From Phoma sp. XZ068 (lineage: Eukaryota > Ascomycota > Dothideomycetes > Pleosporales > Didymellaceae), in assembly GCA_004835665.1 (NCBI GenBank), contig ML240445.1, positions 992,001 through 1,056,000 of the forward strand: 64,000 nt of DNA, in the 5' to 3' direction. Made by a program: the position numbers and the translations under genes. The notes under the pieces are model-generated. The model saw nothing but the letters and a program-made list of their open reading frames with translations, searched no databases and had not been told where the DNA came from. Shown in pieces: positions 1-10,245 of the stretch. Position 1 is the stretch's first letter; each line of letters starts with the position of its first letter.

Positions 1-199
1 GTTGTTGGAAACATTGGCAGAATGCGTGAAGTGCTCGGTGGATGAGGTGCGGGTACGGATAGAGGAGCAGACCAACGACCCAGAACACCCCTTGGCGTAC
101 TTAAACTTATATGGCAAGGCGCGGTTGATGGAGGGTCGGAATTGGGACTGGGTAGAGGAGGAGCAGCAGAAAGGGCGGCGGGATTCGGTCCATTCCTAG
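1..199 (+). CDS. C-terminal end of an unrecognised protein (5' partial)
   Basis: An open frame runs in from the left edge and ends at a TAG at 197-199, giving the last ~65 residues of a protein whose body lies outside the window. The segment is charged and contains a PEHPLAYLNLYGKARLMEG stretch followed by an acidic/basic tail (WVEEEQQKGRR). I do not recognise the family. Codon use looks coding and the stop lies only 36 bp from the stop of the convergent NIT2 gene, which supports a real 3' gene end rather than a chance frame. Nothing can be said about its function. Confidence 0.5.
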   Translation, partial: LLETLAECVKCSVDEVRVRIEEQTNDPEHPLAYLNLYGKARLMEGRNWDWVEEEQQKGRRDSVHS

Positions 200-235
200 A
201 TGAACACAGTATATAAAAACAACAATTCGCCTCCA

Positions 236-1291
236 TCAGTCCAGCGCAGGATACACATCCGTCCGCCTCGTCAGCGCTATCTCTCTCCTAATCTTCTCCA
301 CATACTCAACATCAATCTCCGCAACCGCAATCTCCCCATCATCCAAGCCCCTCCCCTCCTCACCGTCCTCGCCCCCCAACTCGGCAACCACCCTGCCCCA
401 CGGATCAACAATCAAACTATGCCCATAACTATGCCTCTTTCCCTCCTCATCATGCCTCCCCACCTGCGCAGCAGCAATGATGTAACTCTGCGTCTCAATC
501 GCCCTCGCTCTGAGCAACATATGCCAATGTCCCGCCCTCCCCGTGGCCGTCGTAAACGCACTGGGGTACGTAATAACATGCGCCCCACGCTTTGCCAGCG
601 CCAGCCCAGGCTCAGGAAACCTCATATCGAAGCATATCTGCGGACCGATCTTACCCAGCGGCGTGTCGAAAGGCTGGGGCAATTCGTCCCCGCGCTCAAC
701 GCTCTTACTTTCCTGCAAAGACGGGCCGCCCGCGATGTTCACGTCGAAGAGATGCAGTTTCTGGTAGCGGTGGGTTATGCGGCCTTCTTCGTTGATCCAT
801 ATTAGTGTGTTTTTCGTCTTGTCTCCGGTTGCGGGCTCGTGGATGCCCACGTGGATGGGGAGCTTGTACTGTTTTGCGGAGTGTAGGAGGCCTTGGACGA
901 ATTCAGATTCCTCGACGGATTTGCAGAGTTTGAGGGATGGGTTGGTGTTGATGTAGTCGGAGGCTTCGGGGAGGAAGAGGGCTGCGGCGCCGGCTTCTGA
1001 GGCTTTCTGTACGAGCTTTTGGCATTGGTGGAGGTTGTGGGTGAGGTTTGCGGTGGAGCAGATTTGTCCTATTGCCTGGGTGGGGGTTAGTATGGGCGTT
1101 TTGAAAAGGCTCAAGATGCATTTTGATTGATGATGTGATGCTTCTTTGATATTGTGGGACATGGAATGTTGAAGCCCATGGCCGCGTACCTCTCGGAGTA
1201 CGCCACCATGGAATGTTGGGGCGGCTGCAACGCAGGAAGATATTCACATGTGGAAACGCCTTTGAACTAATCGACTTACTGCTAAAGGCAT
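236..1291 (-). CDS. NIT2: Nit2-type carbon-nitrogen hydrolase (deaminated glutathione amidase family)
   Basis: Two exons, 1280-1291 and 236-1075, joined across a 204-nt intron, give 283 aa starting MPLAAIGQICSTANLTHNL. This matches the usual start of fungal Nit2, whereas the unspliced frame starting at 1162 has a foreign-looking extension. The donor is GTAAGT and the acceptor follows an ACTAAC branch site and CCCAG. The nitrilase-fold triad is visible: Glu41 (LPEASDYI), Lys110 (KLHLFDVN) and Cys152 (QICFDMRFPE). The family hydrolyses amide C-N bonds; Nit2 members remove deaminated glutathione or omega-amidated keto acids in cytosol and mitochondria (known of the family). The gene is divergent from SGM1 and convergent with the partial gene at the left edge. 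The substrate is inferred from family only. Confidence 0.9.
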
Positions 1292-2007
1292 CTTGGCTGC
1301 TCTCATATAGCTATATGTTTGATCCTCTGCACCTGTCAATATGTATCTTGTGGTGTTGGAAAGAGACCGAATGAATCACATCATCACCGCATTGGACGGT
1401 GATAGACTAGATAGGCTAAACCACTTTAGGCTCACGCATTAATACCAGCGGCTGTGCCTGACGATCTGTTGACATTGTTTGAATATCATGGCAGATTCGG
1501 CGAATATAACAGAGTGACTCGAAGCACTCGTCCCAGATTGAGGATGCAAGGGTTGCGATGCTCTGCCCGCAGGGAAGTCCGGTCCAATCAGGCATTCTGC
1601 AAGGCTGCGTAGCTTGGCCGGGGCTGTGCTAGGCGCATCATTTGGTTTGGCAGCGCCCATGGTTGCAGCATTGCGCGGCTGTTTGAGGCCACAACAACGC
1701 TGTTGACACGTTTTGTGGGGTAGAGTGCGACGATTGTCAGCTTCGCCAACCTGCATATACCCCCATCCTCCCATCCTTCCATCCCACGATCCGGAATTAG
1801 CCACCGACGAGGCAACGATCCCCGTCTCACCTCCGAAGTCCCCGCAACGCGCTACTCAGCGTACTACGTACACATCCTCCACGCTGGCCTTTGGCGCAAA
1901 CGAGCAATGCATAGATCCAGACGGAGAACGAGTCCACGGTGAATGCTAGTAGAGCTGCCCACGTGTGAGGCAAGCAAGAAATCCCAAATAGAGAGGAAGT
2001 CGTCAAG
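1292..2007. promoter_or_regulatory. Shared intergenic region between NIT2 and SGM1
   Basis: About 700 bp lie between two divergent start codons, so this must hold both promoters. The segment near 1750-1800 on the plus strand is C/T-rich (CCCCCATCCTCCCATCC), typical of fungal core promoters and 5' leaders. No ORF here looks coding. Confidence 0.5.
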
Positions 2008-4706
2008 ATGAGCGGAAAGAACTGGTGGAACAGCGCAATATCAGGTCTGGAGTCGCGACTCGACACCATCTTGGCTGAGGATGGCCAGCCAACGACGAAA
2101 CCGGCCGACGGGAGCACGAAGCAAGACGGTAGCGAGAAGGCGGCTGTAGACAAGAAATTGACGGTTGAGCAAGGCGGCCTGTCGCGGAACTCGTCCAGAA
2201 GCAGACCGAATTCAAGACTGCAAGATCGTCTGGCGAAAGCTGTGACGAAGGGAACAGAGAATGCGAGGTCGTCGTCAGATCTGGGGTCGCGACCGGAGAG
2301 TCCGGCCCTGCGGAGCCCAGGAATTGCCGCTGCCGCTGACAATGGAAGAACGAGCATTGACTCGAAAGCTTCGGAGCTTGCAGATGCGCCAGCAGTAGCG
2401 GCGGAGGCAGAGACAGCGAAAGTGGACGAAGAAAAGAAAGACGATAGCACACAACCTTCGACTGAGGCGGCGGCGTCCGTGGCTTCGCCTCCTGTGGCGT
2501 CACCACCGACCACACCCCTTGTATCCGAACAGCCAGCAGCTATGCGCATGCCTGTCATGTCCATACCATCCATTGTTACGCCGCAGACATCCTCGCCGCG
2601 TCAATCGATCGACAGCAACCTCTCACGGCCGTCCATCGATATCTCAACGCCTGCTGAGCCCGAGATCCCTTCTACACAAGACCCAGATGTTCTTGCATCT
2701 GAGCTGTCGAGCCTGCAGGAGTTGCACGACGAGACGGTCCGCGGGCACCGCGACGAGCTCAACTTACATCTGGAGCGTATCGATGCCCTGCAATCCAAGC
2801 TCACCTACCTTTCTCAACAGCTGGCAGCATCGGCAAAAGCAGCCTCAGCAGAGCCAGATGCAACACCACAGGACAAGAAGCTCGCAGAAAAGGACGCGCA
2901 GATAGCAGCACTCATGGAGGAAGGGCAAAAGCTGTCCAAGACTGAGATGAAGCACATGACCACACTCAAGAAGCTGCGCACGAAAGGACAAGAGCAGGAC
3001 AAGGAGATCAAGACGCTGAAGCAGCGGCTGGCAAAAGCTGAAAAGAGCATCACAGAGCAGTCAGAACGAGCCAAGCGAGCAGAAGCCAGCGAGAAGGCTG
3101 CACAGGAGAAGCTGAAGGTCGTAGACAAGATTGAAAAAGATATCAATACCATCAGGGCGGAGCGAGAGGAGGCCAACATGACCATAACCGAGCTGCGGAA
3201 GCAATGGACCGAGGCGCTATCGCGAGCAGAAGATGCGGAGAAAAGAGTCAAGGCTGGAGCTCTGGAAGCCGAGAAGAGGGTTACCGCATCCCTGCAAGAG
3301 GATCTTGATAACTTGCGCATCGAAAAGAAGCTTGCTGAGGATCGCGCAAAGAAAGAGATCCAAGCCGCTCAGGAGCAAGCGAAGAGCCAGCAAGAAAAGG
3401 CAAACGTCACTGAGCTGGAGCTACGCGGCGAAATCGCTGTATGTCATCTCAATAACTCTAGCTGGACTACTACTGACTTTCCTCATAGAACCTTGAAGGC
3501 AAACTCGAGCTTTTGCGCAGCCGTTCTGAGGAGGCTACCTCTTCCGCGACAGGCGACTCTCAGGCGAAGCTGTTACGGCAGATAGAGACCCTGCAAACGC
3601 AGTACTCCCTTGCTTCTGAAAACTGGCAAGGAATTGAGAGCACTCTGACATCTCGAGTAACAGCACTTGAGAAGGACCGCGACGAAACAGCAAAACGCGA
3701 GTCTGACATCAGGCGAAAGGCGAGAGACGTGAACTCGAAAGCTCGCCGTCTCGAAGATGAATTGGACAGCATCAACGAGCGAGCCAGAACCCTCGAACAC
3801 GATTTGACCGAGCAGCGATCAGCGGCACAGAAGCTCCAAAGCCGACTCACAGCAGCAGAGACAGCAGCACAAGACGCGAAGGCAGATCTCGAGCGTGAGA
3901 AGAAAGTCTGGGAAGCAGAGACTCAGCAACGCCTTGACGAAGAGAAGACCAGATGGCAGCTAGAAACACAACAGCACAATCCTCTCACCGTCTCAACCCA
4001 CCTCCGCGCGGACTCCCCCTCAATATCAAACCGCCAACGCTCCCCCGATCCACTCGGCATCTACAACAGGCGCACACCCCGCTCCACAGCCTCCGGCATA
4101 GACACCATGCTCTCCCCCATCGACCGCATGCTAGAAGACGCCCGCCGCCCATCCACAACACGCCAGAAATCCTCCCCCAGCGCGCGCACCCCCGAAATAG
4201 GCACCCCACAGCGCCAGGACTCAATCCCCTCAGGCCTATCCAATCTCAACGGCGGTGCAAACCCATCGTACACGCCCTCCATCCACACTGTCGACTACGA
4301 CGAGCCCTTTGAGAACATGTCCTCTCCCCATCGCACGATCAACGATATGATATCCGTATCTACAGTCGGCGCGGGACCCAGTGTGCAACTCGTTGAGCGC
4401 ATGAGTGCGGCTGTGCGACGCCTGGAGAGCGAGAAGGCGACGCATAAGGAGGAGATGGGGCGGTTGAGTGCGCAGCGCGACGAGGCGCGTGAGGAGGTGG
4501 TAGCGCTGATGCGCGAGGTGGATGAGAAGAGGGAGCAGAAGAAGCGTGTGGAGGAGTTAGAGAAGGAGTTGGGTGAGGTGCGGGAGCGGTACGAGACGAC
4601 GCTTGAGATGCTTGGGGAGAAGACGGAGAGGGTGGAGGAGTTGGAGGGAGATCTTGTGGAGGTGAAGAAGATGTATAGGGAGCTTGTTAGTACTATTGGG
4701 CGGTGA
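2008..4706 (+). CDS. SGM1: Golgin with TMF/TATA-element-modulatory-factor domain (Sgm1 family)
   Basis: Exons 2008-3438 and 3489-4706 (50-nt intron, GTATGT...CATAG) give 882 aa. The start MSGKNWWNSAISGLESRLDTILAED is the conserved N-terminus of fungal TMF1/Sgm1 proteins. A low-complexity Ser/Pro/Ala region (to about residue 230) is followed by long heptad-rich coiled coils (about 240-630). After a Pro/Ser linker comes a C-terminal coiled coil (about 790-882) with the LVERMSAAVRRLESEK... and KKMYRELVSTIGR features of the TMF DNA-binding/Rab6-binding domain. Family members sit on the Golgi, bind Ypt6/Rab6 and tether retrograde vesicles (established knowledge). The older transcription-factor name is misleading. 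The two ORFs join in frame exactly at the predicted splice. Confidence 0.9.
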
Positions 4707-4848
4707 GGCGATAGTGTACACCAGTGAAAGGGAATGGAATGAACGCAAAATGTTGGACAAAAGCTTCATTGCTGTGCTATGCTATGCTGAACGCCGACCA
4801 TGCTGGGTATATCTCCACATCCTTCTCCCTTCTCGCCTTCGTCTCAAC

Positions 4849-5639
4849 CTACTCCAAATCTATCCCCTCCCTCTCCGCACTCTGCAGTATAAAGCTCCTC
4901 GTCTTCGCATCCGGCGCATACTCCAACGCCGTCTTCTCCCACGTATCCTTCTTATCCCACTCCGCTCCCCTCTGCAGCAACAACATCGCCGCATCCCCAT
5001 GCCCCTCACTAACCGCATGATGCAGCGCCGTCTGCCCATCCACATCCGTCGCATTCAGCGGCGACTTCCCCGTATCCAGCAGCGCCTTCATCATCGGCAC
5101 GTTCCCCGCGGCCGCCGCCCGATGCAGCGGCAACTGGCCCCTCTTATCCTTCAGCCGGGCGCTGGCGGGCGGCTTCTGCGCCATCAGGGTGCGCGCGATG
5201 TCGAGGTTGTTCTTGGACGCGCAGAAGTGTAGGGGCGTTTGACCGGTGTTTGTCTTAGCGTTTATGTCGGCGTCTTTGGAGAGGAGAAGGTCGACGACTT
5301 GCTCGCCGTCTTTGCGTGAGCACGCCATGTGGAGGGCTGTCCAGCCGGAGCCGTCGGTGGCGTCGACGTCGAAATTTTTGGCTTGGACGAGGGCTTGTAG
5401 GATGGGTAGGTGATTGAAGGAGGCGGCCCAGTGAAGGGGAAGGCGGTCATCGGGGTCGCGGAGGGTGGAGAGCTTGGGGTTCGCCGCGAGAAGAGATTCG
5501 ACTTTCGATGCTGAGTGTGTTAGTATGGGAAGAAAGAAAACTGTGGGGTTTTGGAGGGGGCGAACGTACTCTGACCTTCACGACAGGCTTCATGAATGGC
5601 ATACTTGGCCTTATATTCTTCCAGCGCCGCGACAGACAT
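4849..5639 (-). CDS. NAS6: Ankyrin-repeat 26S proteasome assembly chaperone (gankyrin/Nas6 family)
   Basis: Exon 1 is 5570-5639 and exon 2 is 4849-5510; the 59-nt intron has a GTACGT donor and a CTAACACACTCAG acceptor. The product is 243 aa. It begins MSVAALEEYKAKYAIHEACREG and then runs through successive ankyrin repeats with the recurring G-x-T/Q-x-L-H/P-L-H pattern (DRLPLHWAASF, GWTALHMACS, GQTPLHFCAS, GQLPLHRAAAAG, GQTALHHAVSEGH). Length and repeat number match Nas6/PSMD10, which binds the Rpt3 ATPase C-terminal domain and guides assembly of the 19S base. The 3' end lies about 140 bp from the convergent SGM1 stop. The assignment rests on overall architecture; another small ankyrin protein is possible but less likely. 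Confidence 0.85.
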
Positions 5640-6174
5640 GGTGAGCGTTGTGAACAGGTGATGTGGGTGGGGTTGAAGCAGTCTTAGACCTGAGCTGAGA
5701 GCTATGAGGGCAAGGCGGGGCCGGACTTAGCATACGCTAGTGTTATCTCCATTAACCTATCGTGACCTCAACCACGCTTGCTTACGGCTTTTCTACAACA
5801 TATTTTACACATTGGAGCCCAGGGTACTTCTAGTTGACTCGCAACAGAGTTAGTCCGCGAGACGGCGACGATGACATAATGGCACCAGCCTTGCTTTCCC
5901 CATGGGGTTGCTCTATATGCACACCCCACATTCTAATCTGGGCATTGCCAAATGAGCTGCAGTTCTGCACCTGAAGGCGTTCTAGCGCAAGCGACAGCCG
6001 ACGTCTAAGCCCGAGATACATATCGTAGTAGCATGGAGAAATTCTGATTCATGGATCTCGTTCAGATGAAGTTCCAGTCACCGGGTGATATTGACCGCCA
6101 ATTGACCCTACATATAATCTTAGATACTCCAGCAACAATGGACGATCGTCAGCCGTTCTCAGCCAGGTCCCACA
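5640..6174. promoter_or_regulatory. Intergenic region between NAS6 and the sialidase-like gene
   Basis: This divergent spacer of about 535 bp must contain the NAS6 promoter and that of the downstream secreted protein. I see no coding signal and no strong repeated element. Confidence 0.35.
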
Positions 6175-7467
6175 ATGCGTCCAAATCTCCTGGCCGCGGC
6201 AATTGTTGGTTTGCTGTCGCCAGCAGTGCAGTCTCAAGCACCTCCCTCGCCAGACAAGTATTGGCAGGTGTCGCCGCCCATAGACTATTCCGATCCTATA
6301 CATGCAGGCTGGCCTCAGCTCAAAGTCGATGCTGAAGTCCTGGTCTACAAGGGGACAGAAGTCAATCGCACATATGCTCACCATCCCGAACTCTACCATG
6401 ACGGAAAACGAATGTTCCTGATGTACTCGACTGCGCCCATCGATGAAGACTCCATAGGCCAGGACGCATGGCTATCCACCTCCACAGATGGCGGCTTCAC
6501 GTGGTCCAAGGGTTATTCAATCTTGCCAGACGCACTTCTTCCCAATCAGACCAGCCCAGCCAACTACACTTACTGGTGCGACAATCGCATTTGGCAGCGA
6601 GCTCACCACCCCGTGGCATGGGTTCCTATCGACAAGAACACTCTGTACGCTGTATCTCAGACAACCCTCCGTTACTGCTGGGGTGACAACGCAAAGGGCA
6701 CAAAAGCAGCAGGTCGGATCGCTCGTATCATTGATAAAGCTGGGAAACCAGTAGGCGACCCATGTTGGACTTCCCAAAACAACTGGACTGAAGTGGTCCG
6801 CTTCAATGAGACTATATACGGCAAATATGGCATGAAGTTCTGCAAACACGCGAAGCAAATCGAGGCCTACCTTAAGGAGCCAGCCAAAGTACCAGCTTGG
6901 GGTACCTGGTTATACCAAACCAAACTCTTCGCCGCCGACGACATCCACGACATGCAAGAACCAACCCACTCCGTCTGGTTCGGCAACAAACTCGGCGGCT
7001 ACTGGGAGCGCTTCTGGCGCGACATCTCCGGCTCAGACATCATCAGCACCGCCGTCTGGGTCGAACACACCACCTCCCGCAAGGGTCACGACTGGTACCC
7101 CAAGATCGAAAACCAGCACGGCAACCAGATCTTCAAAACCAATATCCCAGATGTAGGCAGCAAGCAGCATCTCGGCCTGCTTCCAAATGGCGATAGATAC
7201 CTCGTGCACAACCCGCGCAACAACACCGAGCGGTATCGCCAGCCGCTTACGATTGCGACGTCGAGAGGTGCGAATGGCTCGTACACTGGTATTGGCGTGT
7301 TGCGGACGAATGCTAGTACGGTTATTGCACCGGATACGAGGAAGTTGAAGAGGCTTATGTTTAGTTATCCTACTGCTATCTTGGTGAATGGGAAATTGGT
7401 CGTGGCGTATAGTGAGAATAAGGAGAATATTTGGGTTAGTGTTGTGGATCCGAAGAACCTGCGATAA
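6175..7467 (+). CDS. Secreted sialidase-fold (BNR/Asp-box) glycoprotein
   Basis: Single-exon 430-aa protein. MRPNLLAAAIVGLLSPAVQSQA is a clear signal peptide with likely cleavage near residue 20. An Asp-box motif (STSTDGGFTWSKG, about residues 101-113) and the C-terminal FSYPTAILVNGKLVVAYSENKENIWVSVV strand pattern point to a six-bladed beta-propeller of the sialidase superfamily. Eight N-x-S/T sequons (for example NRT, NQT, NYT, NWT, NET) fit a glycosylated extracellular protein. I cannot assign the enzyme type: true sialidases have an arginine triad and a Tyr/Glu pair that I cannot place with confidence, so it may be another glycoside hydrolase or a binding propeller. The surrounding genes are accessory rather than housekeeping. 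Confidence 0.8.
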   Translation: MRPNLLAAAIVGLLSPAVQSQAPPSPDKYWQVSPPIDYSDPIHAGWPQLKVDAEVLVYKGTEVNRTYAHHPELYHDGKRMFLMYSTAPIDEDSIGQDAWLSTSTDGGFTWSKGYSILPDALLPNQTSPANYTYWCDNRIWQRAHHPVAWVPIDKNTLYAVSQTTLRYCWGDNAKGTKAAGRIARIIDKAGKPVGDPCWTSQNNWTEVVRFNETIYGKYGMKFCKHAKQIEAYLKEPAKVPAWGTWLYQTKLFAADDIHDMQEPTHSVWFGNKLGGYWERFWRDISGSDIISTAVWVEHTTSRKGHDWYPKIENQHGNQIFKTNIPDVGSKQHLGLLPNGDRYLVHNPRNNTERYRQPLTIATSRGANGSYTGIGVLRTNASTVIAPDTRKLKRLMFSYPTAILVNGKLVVAYSENKENIWVSVVDPKNLR

Positions 7468-8195
7468 GGCATGTAGGATGATATAGTTCATAGGATATAT
7501 GTTTGTCTGTGTTGCTCTCCTATTTTGCCACATGATCTTGTCCTCGGCCATCAAACAAGGACTGACCGATCGGCGTGGCAGCTTCTGGTGTGCGTTTTGG
7601 CATGTCATCGGTCTGTGGTCAACCCATGGCAGCATACCTTAATAGATGGGATGAGTGATCACAGCAGCAGTAGTAATGACTACTACAATACCTATTCTAG
7701 CCCTCATCAAAGCTTAGACTATTTAGAAGCTGCGTTTAGTGTCCTAACTCGACTACCGCATACTATAAAAATGGAGTCACCACAATAAATATTCTGTTGA
7801 TTTGCCACCTCTTGCACATGAAGAGATCGGCATTATAGTAAGATGGTACGGAACAGTATCCTGACCTGTTACTCAAGCCGCTCGCTCGTGTCCAATCATG
7901 CATGTAAATTCACCGCACAATCCGCTAGACTTAAAGTTTCAGACGTTTCAAAAGTTCCAACGATGCACAATACTGGACGATCAGCCGCATATGTTTTGCC
8001 CCTCATGCTTACGGCGTTCGACAGCCATCCAATCTATGATTTTTGGCCCCCACACAACGCTCACAGTTGTGTAACCTCACATGAGAGGCACTCAGCCATG
8101 ATGTAAGAGTGCATCGTCAGCTGAGACCTGCGCAAATGTCATAGTGAAGCGCCCAAAGGCTGTGATTAAGACAATGCAATCCAGCAACCACAATC
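7468..8195. other. Gene-poor spacer
   Basis: About 730 bp with no credible ORF. The stretch 7660-7780 is noticeably AT-rich and TA-rich compared with the flanks. I see no terminal inverted repeats or transposase remnant. Confidence 0.3.
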
Positions 8196-9881
8196 ATGGC
8201 GACGAGATCTGAGCCTATATTTTGCGACAACATTGGCGACAGCACTCCGGGTCGAGACTTGAGATGTTGTTATCCGGACGATCAGAGTGCCCCAGCGTGT
8301 CGAGAGAACCTCAATTCCTCCGCAAATACATTCAGCGCTGGTTTCAAACGTCAGCAAGTCCTTAGTGACTGCCAGAACACCAAGAAAATCTACTTTTCAA
8401 TTACTCAACTCAACGCTTTAGACGGAAACGGTGGCTTACCTAGACTCCGCTTCTCAACATGCGTCAACACGCCCAATCTTGCCAGATATTTCAACCAATC
8501 GGTGCTGGAACCTAGCATCTCGGAGGAAGTGGGGAAATATATCTCGTACGATGCTCTGGATGGTTCGCTGAAGAATATCACATCGGCAGTCACGGATTGC
8601 TTGACGGCAACATGCAGAAATGCAAGAGATAAAGAGCGGTGCGAAGTGCAGTGCTCTTCGGTGAATTTACTCATCAACAGCACCACGCCCAACGTACAAG
8701 GCTTAGACAAATGCCTTGAGGTCCTGTGTAGTGGTGGATACCAGTCCTTGCCATATGCGGATGCGGACGTTGTTGGAATCGGAGTCAGTAGACTCCAGCA
8801 TTATACTCGCATAGAACTAATAGGTCGCTAGGTATTGTGCTCATACATCATGCAAGGAGGTATCATAGTCATACTGTTCCTTGGACTTATCGGCTTCATA
8901 TTGGCCAAGTGGAACAAGTCCAAAGACCATCGCGGAGTGCCACGACCCACAATCGAAATCGATAGAGCTGCCTATCATTCAATTATTAGCAGCCACAGCG
9001 ATCCAGAAAAAACGCACCAAGGAAGATTTCTCAACCTGCTTAACCAGTTCCATCAGGCACAATGCTACTTTAGCGCGACTATTCAGATCGCATCGCTGCA
9101 GTACGGCATCTTCAACGTCGACATGCTGAACACTTTCCTGCTCATCCCCTTGGCCACGAACGGAGTTCTCCCTGTACTATTCACATACATACTGCTTCTG
9201 CACTGCCACAAAGCGTCCTCAGGCACCACAATCCTTACTACAACCTGCTGGTTCCTCTCCTCCCTAGTATACTGGATCTTATACTCGAACGTCGTCCCCA
9301 TCAACAACGAAATCCGAGACGAGAGAAGGCGGTTCCGTGCATATCAACAATTCATGTTCAAACTCAGTGCTTTAGATGCCTGTGGCGGGTACTCAGGCTT
9401 AGCAGCGTGTCCGGTGAACTTGCAAGTAGGAAAGTCCGCAATCAATCATGCATCGCGCAAGATCCGCGTTCTCACGCCGATTATATGGACGTTCTCCACA
9501 GTCTGTCTTCTAGTAGCCCTGGGAGAAAAGGTGGTACAACTTCTTCACAGCCGCCATGACAAGGATCCCGCACCAACCGACACAAAACCAGAAAGCGCTG
9601 AGCATTTCGAAGACCATGACGTCCCTCCCCCAGCACCAGCGCAGTCTGGAGGTACCCACTGCTCCATCTTTGAAAACCCTGTCTTGCACGGCTTAGTCGC
9701 CCTGTGCTTCCTTGCTGGAATAGGCATGCAACTATCTCTCTTCTCGGTTGCGCTTTCGCTCCAGATGACCGACCCGGATCACTGGACGTTTGGCCAGATC
9801 GTCGCGGTGACAATTTGGTTTCCGCCGATTATTGCTTACGTCTTTGATGAAGTGAAGATACATGGTAGAAAATTGCTATAG
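8196..9881 (+). CDS. Uncharacterised membrane protein with Cys-rich N-terminal domain
   Basis: Exons 8196-8783 and 8832-9881 are joined over a 48-nt intron (GTCAGT donor, ACTAAT branch, GCTAG acceptor), giving 545 aa. Residues 1-195 are rich in cysteine (about 16 Cys, including CCYPDD and CRNARDKERCEVQC) with several N-glycosylation sites, suggesting an extracellular or lumenal domain, yet no cleavable signal peptide is visible at the chosen ATG (context AATCATGGCG). Immediately after the splice a hydrophobic helix (GGIIVILFLGLIGFILAKW) begins, followed by about five more membrane segments, among them the pairs near LLIPLATNGVLPVLFTYILL and TTCWFLSSLVYWILYS. A Pro-rich acidic loop separates the last helices. 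I do not recognise a named family; proteins of this layout are common as hypothetical proteins in plant-associated and saprobic fungi. Confidence 0.75.
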
Positions 9882-9996
9882 TCTGAAAGCGCTTCGGAGT
9901 ACTAGGCTCTAGCCTGATCTACACAGTATTACCTCTCAGCAAGCCAACCGAAAGCTCCCATAGCAGTTAGAGCTGCGACATATAGATCGAGATCCT

Positions 9997-10245
9997 CTAG
10001 GGTCCAATCTTTTTTTTATATCCCTCCAGTGCTTGCTTGTGCATCTTCTCTACGTCCTCGTTCTGGCTTAGGTCTACATCGAGGTTATTTAGGTAATCAA
10101 CAGTATCAAGGATAGATATATGCTCAAGTCCGTATGCCTTCTCCTTTCCCTTTAGTGCTCGCTTATGCACCTTCTCTGCCCTATTCCTGGCCTAGCTCTG
10201 TATAAGTAAGGCCTATGCTGTTAAAAGTGTCAAATGTTAACGTAA
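9997..10245 (-). pseudogene. Decayed TPR repeats downstream of the NLR stop codon
   Basis: On the minus strand, sequence after the NLR stop still reads as tetratricopeptide repeats of the kinesin-light-chain type. A 64-codon stretch ending in a TAG at 9997-9999 includes RAEKVHKRALKG and VEKMHKQALEGYKKK, the hallmark helix-B motifs of these repeats. An in-frame TAG at 10192-10194 precedes it, and between 10195 and 10245 several stops and an apparent frame change interrupt a further repeat. Stops of the TAA/TGA/TAG type at positions where CAA/CGA/CAG would fit are compatible with C-to-T change, but this is inference. Alternatively one or more unusual introns could rescue part of it; I tried a GTAAGC donor near 10252 and found no in-frame acceptor. 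Confidence 0.6.

Noticed and set aside
903..1247. Minus-strand ORF overlapping the NIT2 5' end
   Set aside because: It is a shadow frame of the NIT2 intron and second exon, with Pro/His-rich composition and no domain.
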